Translations under genes and position numbers: made by a program
Assembly: GCA_900319865.1 (NCBI GenBank)
Contig: ONQD01000001.1
Span: forward strand, 62,001-126,000
From: an uncultured Bacteroidales bacterium
GTDB lineage: Bacteria; Bacteroidota; Bacteroidia; Bacteroidales; P3
Direction: 5' to 3'
DNA: 64,000 bases
Part shown: positions 61,057-64,000 of the stretch, piece after piece
Layout: each line of letters begins with the position of its first letter
How positions within the stretch are numbered: position 1 is the stretch's first letter
The notes under the pieces: model-generated
Seen by the model: the letters and a program-made list of their open reading frames with translations, nothing else
Databases searched by the model: none
What the model was told of the DNA's origin: nothing

Positions 61057-62148
61057 TTAATCGGCCTCGTATATGAGCAGCTGACCGTCCTCGGTGTAGA
61101 AGAAAAGGAGGGGATCTTTATCGCGTTTCTTCATTATCCAGCAACCGCCGTTCTCGGGATCGACCTCGATTTTGCAGTACTTGCGGCTCACCTGCTGTTC
61201 GGCCAAGAGCTTGTCATTTCTGTCGTAAATCTGGAGGTAGGTGTGGCCATCGGGGTCGTTGACCAGAGCATACATATAGTTTCCACTCATGGCGTAGGTA
61301 ATCAGATCCAGACTGTAGGTCTCCTTGACATACTGGCGCACCACAACCACATCGGTTACATGATAGTCGAACCAGTAGCTATCGCAATATACCCAGAAGC
61401 CAGGCCAGTAGTAGGGTCTCGGGATGAAAGGATCCCAATAGAGTCTGTGGCAATGGACCATACAGTGGTGATGGGGATGCCAGAAGTAAGGTGCGGGATG
61501 GATGGGTCTGTGTGACGGAGGCATAGGTCCCGGATGACCCGGACGGGCATATCCACCCTGTGGAGCCGGTGCAATGCCGCTGGGGCGACCACTGGTTCCA
61601 ACAACTCTGCCGCCTTCCTTGGGGGCATCGACGCGGGAACCTGCACTGCGCTGGGGTCCTACACTGTTGCTACGTGATGACTGGGCGCTGCGGCTGCGAA
61701 TCTGGTCGGGAACGCTGCCCGAACGGGAACGCATACCACTGGAACGCATTGTGGATTCTCCGGAGTCGTCACCGCCGCTACGATAGGATGAGCGGCTGGA
61801 GGGGAACGAAGACTCGCTGCGGCTGGATGAGAAGCTGCTGCCTCGATCGCTCACACCCGAACTGCTACGGCTGGAATAACTTGAGGAACTGCGGCTGGAA
61901 TAACTGGGTGAGCTACTGCTGCTGCGGCTGGAAAAACTGGAGCTGCTGCGGCTGCCCGAGTAGCTCGAGCCACTGCTGCGGCTGCTCGAAAAACCACCGC
62001 CGCCACCGCGGCTGCTGCTCACGCTGCTCCCGCTACTATGGCCACCACCGCCACCGCGGCTACCGCCACCACCTCTTTGTGCATATACCGGAGTAAGTGT
62101 CAAAGCCACTCCAAGAAGAGCGATGCTTACTAAACGGGACATTTTCAT
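61057..62148 (-). CDS. Secreted Gly/Ser/Arg-rich low-complexity protein
   Basis: 363 residues: signal peptide (LVSIALLGVALTLTPVYAQ), Gly-rich start (RGGGGSRGGGGG), a long Ser/Arg repeat region (about 38-165, units like SSRSSSSYSS), a Pro/His/aromatic region (HPGPMPPSHRPIHPAPYFW, HPHHHCMVHCHRLYWDPF) and a C-terminal domain of about 100 residues (VVVVRQYVKETYSLDLI to the end) that may be folded. No family recognised. ATG at 62148 or 62142. Function unknown; the low-complexity part suggests a surface or matrix-binding linker. Confidence 0.8.
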   Translation of the reverse strand: MKMSRLVSIALLGVALTLTPVYAQRGGGGSRGGGGGHSSGSSVSSSRGGGGGFSSSRSSGSSYSGSRSSSSFSSRSSSSSPSYSSRSSSSYSSRSSSGVSDRGSSFSSSRSESSFPSSRSSYRSGGDDSGESTMRSSGMRSRSGSVPDQIRSRSAQSSRSNSVGPQRSAGSRVDAPKEGGRVVGTSGRPSGIAPAPQGGYARPGHPGPMPPSHRPIHPAPYFWHPHHHCMVHCHRLYWDPFIPRPYYWPGFWVYCDSYWFDYHVTDVVVVRQYVKETYSLDLITYAMSGNYMYALVNDPDGHTYLQIYDRNDKLLAEQQVSRKYCKIEVDPENGGCWIMKKRDKDPLLFFYTEDGQLLIYEAD

Positions 62149-62502
62149 GTTATTTCTCCTTTCTGTTTTATTGTTTTACTTTCTTTTTTTGCTTGTTTCA
62201 GACGACTTGCAACTATTGGTATTGCCCAGCGTCTTTTTTCACGATGCAAAAGTACAACCATTTTTTCAGGAAAAATCCCTATTTCAACCCTATTTTTCCC
62301 CTAAACTTCCTACAATAATCCCACCAACTTATATCACAAGAACTTGCAGCTACCGCACATCTGTCAGAAAACACAATACTATTTCACCACAAACTGCACA
62401 AGAGGTAGGTTCGGGGAAGGTTCGCTGTACGTTCAGTATGAATTTGGGGATACAACAGGCAACAAGTGGTGTACCGAACAGCCTATATTGGCCGATTAGG
62501 GG
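62149..62502. other. Intergenic region with promoter and GGTTCG words
   Basis: Contains the -7 box TACTTTTG (minus strand, 62254-62247) for the Ser/Arg-rich gene and, at 62403-62432, the words GTAGGTTCG and AGGTTCGCTGTA also seen near 36.2 kb. No coding frame recognised. Confidence 0.5.
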
Positions 62503-63255
62503 TCAACTGAATAGCGGCATGCTCCCACTCCGCTCTGTGATGGCATAGTCGACCAACCGATACTCCAAAGTGCCCGAGGCGGAGTAATGGAGCTGCGAAA
62601 GCAAAGAGACCTTGACGGAGCCGGAACGCCAACCCAGAGGCCCCGAGATGTGCACTCGGAACAACGCTTTGCACTGCTTGCCGGGAAGGCCTGAAAGGCG
62701 CGTGGGCATCTCGATTCGCACAATCTCAACCGACGTAATATCCCACCTTAAAGGGCCTTTTCCGCACACCTCTTCCTGCACTATGCGCTCCACATCCTCT
62801 TTCATGTTTTCCACAAACGATTCGGCAGTGATGTCAATGATGGCGTTTTCGAGCATAGCCTGCTTGTCCTTCTCGTAGAGTTGCAGCCAAGTGGCACGCA
62901 CGGAGCGGTAGCCGCTGTTCAAGAACCATTCTTCCACCTGTTGCGACTTGGTAAGATACTCGTAATACGAGTCGTATTGTTTGTTGTTGAAGAACAAATC
63001 CATCTTCTCGAACAACTCTTTCATACGCTTCACGTCGTCCACATGAGCACAGTTCTCCTGTCCAAAGTCGGCCAGATAGTCGTCCATCCGTTTGATGGCA
63101 GCAGTGGTGGTTGTAAATGGAGTTTCGCACACTTCGGCATATTCTGCCTCGCAATCTTTCACAACCGGTTCGGCCTCCTGACTGGGCGAGGAGCATCCAA
63201 CCCACATAACGGCTGATACAACTGATGTAATGATGAATTCACGGATATACCTCAT
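62503..63255 (-). CDS. Hypothetical lipoprotein
   Basis: 250 residues with a lipoprotein signal (hydrophobic ITSVVSAVMWVG followed by Cys and Ser-Ser). The mature part is helical and charged in its first half (about 30-150) and strand-rich in its second (DITSVEIVRIEMPTRLSG, LFRVHISGPLGWRSGSVKVS). No family recognised. Own TATCTTTG box at 63314-63321. Confidence 0.75.
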   Translation of the reverse strand: MRYIREFIITSVVSAVMWVGCSSPSQEAEPVVKDCEAEYAEVCETPFTTTTAAIKRMDDYLADFGQENCAHVDDVKRMKELFEKMDLFFNNKQYDSYYEYLTKSQQVEEWFLNSGYRSVRATWLQLYEKDKQAMLENAIIDITAESFVENMKEDVERIVQEEVCGKGPLRWDITSVEIVRIEMPTRLSGLPGKQCKALFRVHISGPLGWRSGSVKVSLLSQLHYSASGTLEYRLVDYAITERSGSMPLFS

Positions 63256-63313
63256 GTTGCTATCGTCTTTATTTACAATGTCATCAAGAGTTCTTTCCTT
63301 TCGGGAGCGGTTG

Positions 63314-63321
63314 CAAAGATA
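63314..63321 (-). promoter_or_regulatory. -7 promoter box of the lipoprotein gene
   Basis: TATCTTTG on the minus strand, 59 bases before the ATG at 63255 and 38 bases past the stop of the upstream peptidase gene. Confidence 0.6.
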
Positions 63322-63358
63322 CTCATTTTATTTTACCCGCACAATTTCTATCGGAACA

Positions 63359-64000
63359 TCAATGTGCCTCCTGCTGGAATGGTGCTTTGACGGCGGTAAG
63401 TGTCATCTGGCATTGGCGGCAGTCGAAATCAAGACGGAACCAGTTCCTGTTATTGTTGAGATAGAGGGTATCGCCGAGCGAAACTGCCACTCTGGATTGA
63501 CCCGCAGATTTCCCCTTCAGGCAACAGCCCAACTCATATCGCAAACAGTATTTTGTGGTCATTAATGATTTGCCCTCATAGTCCAGGGTCTTCTCCAATC
63601 CATATTCCAACTGCTCTACCCCGTGACGACGATAAAAACTTTCGGTATGGGCGTTGAGAATATTGGCCCTATAGTCTACCGACGGACTGATATATGGAGC
63701 ATGGTTTGAAAGTCGCTGTGCAAGAGTGCCGGAGTGGCCTCGACGCTGCATGTGGTCGGCTATGCGGTTGGCTTCGAGTTGCGACACAGCCTGCCGGCGC
63801 AACGCATTGAGCACCGCTGCAGGGATGAAATAGACACCTTTGCATTGGTTGCTGACAGCGGTGACCTCGAAAACTGTGTCGCCCAACTTGGATACTTGCT
63901 TTTCTATCTGCTCCAATGCCCGTTCGGGTTGGCGTGCCGGCTGCTTGTCGCACACCACAGCACTCTCGCCCCTACATCCCTCGGCATCGACCATTTCGAG
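63359..64000 (-). CDS. Peptidase U32 family protein (partial, N-terminus outside window)
   Basis: The frame is open to the right edge; 213 C-terminal residues are visible. The end (TKYCLRYELGCCLKG to LYLNNNRNWFRLDFDCRQCQ) carries the Cys pattern C-x2-C plus earlier Cys residues typical of the C-terminal region of U32 proteins that bind an iron-sulphur cluster, and the middle (DTVFEVTAVSNQCKGVYFIP, ALNALRRQAVSQLEANR) matches the DUF3656-type domain. Family members are now linked to RNA hydroxylation (RlhA) or ubiquinone-like hydroxylation as well as to collagenase activity. An internal ATG at 63994 is not taken as the start because the frame continues upstream. Confidence 0.75.
   Translation of the reverse strand, partial: LEMVDAEGCRGESAVVCDKQPARQPERALEQIEKQVSKLGDTVFEVTAVSNQCKGVYFIPAAVLNALRRQAVSQLEANRIADHMQRRGHSGTLAQRLSNHAPYISPSVDYRANILNAHTESFYRRHGVEQLEYGLEKTLDYEGKSLMTTKYCLRYELGCCLKGKSAGQSRVAVSLGDTLYLNNNRNWFRLDFDCRQCQMTLTAVKAPFQQEAH

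Noticed and set aside
62503-63255. Surface LRR or SusD-like role for the lipoprotein
   Set aside because: Only the lipobox is visible; no LRR blocks, TPR helices or SusC neighbour.

Overview
The window looks like chromosomal DNA of a Bacteroidetes bacterium, most likely order Bacteroidales. Evidence read from the sequence: many genes are preceded by the Bacteroidetes -7 box TAnnTTTG (usually TATCTTTG), Shine-Dalgarno sequences are weak or absent, and the gene content is typical: a BspA-type leucine-rich-repeat surface protein, OmpA-like proteins with signal peptides, a short-form phosphoglucose isomerase, a fused Rel (RelA/SpoT) enzyme, tryptophanase, and a HhH-domain outer-membrane barrel protein. 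The species cannot be named from this window.

Layout. 1-2.1 kb: end of a surface LRR protein gene and a tightly overlapping operon of a sigma-factor-like protein and two small membrane proteins. 2.5-8.5 kb: sbcC, sbcD and an aspartate aminotransferase. 8.7-17.7 kb: recA with a small secreted protein, rel-mazG, an LptF/G permease with an RseP-type protease on the other strand, a Xer recombinase and a hibernation factor. 17.8-29.5 kb: rpsU, rpmB, mutY, ssb, pgi, two OmpA-family genes, a glycosyltransferase, purN, acpP-fabF-rnc. 29.9-30.5 kb: a HepT/MNT toxin-antitoxin pair. 30.7-42.7 kb: outer-membrane HhH protein with an endonuclease/exonuclease/phosphatase protein, phosphohexomutase, dusB, cdd, a parvulin-type periplasmic foldase and dxr. 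Repeat-rich intergenic stretches lie at 36.2-36.9 kb and 42.8-43.3 kb.

43.8-57.5 kb is an accessory defence island of nine co-directional, closely packed genes: cytosine-C5 methyltransferase 1, a large protein with two GHKL ATPase modules (Hsp90/MORC-like at the N terminus, histidine-kinase-like at the C terminus), a response-regulator protein whose C-terminal region carries a HEPN-like RNELAH motif, methyltransferases 2 and 3, a phospholipase-D-fold restriction nuclease, an McrB-like AAA+ ATPase, an AlbA/schlafen-type ATP-binding protein and a DUF2357/PD-(D/E)xK nuclease. The first part is AT-rich; base composition changes abruptly inside the McrB-like gene. A near-perfect palindrome lies two bases upstream of the first methyltransferase start. 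The combination of restriction-modification genes with a kinase-like protein and a REC-HEPN protein is the most unusual content here.

57.5-64 kb: a zinc-ribbon protein, tryptophanase with an attenuator-like leader, a queuosine-precursor transporter plus queF behind a preQ1-I riboswitch, a Ser/Arg-rich secreted protein, a lipoprotein, and the C-terminal part of a U32 peptidase gene that leaves the window. No rRNA, tRNA, CRISPR array or transposase gene was found.
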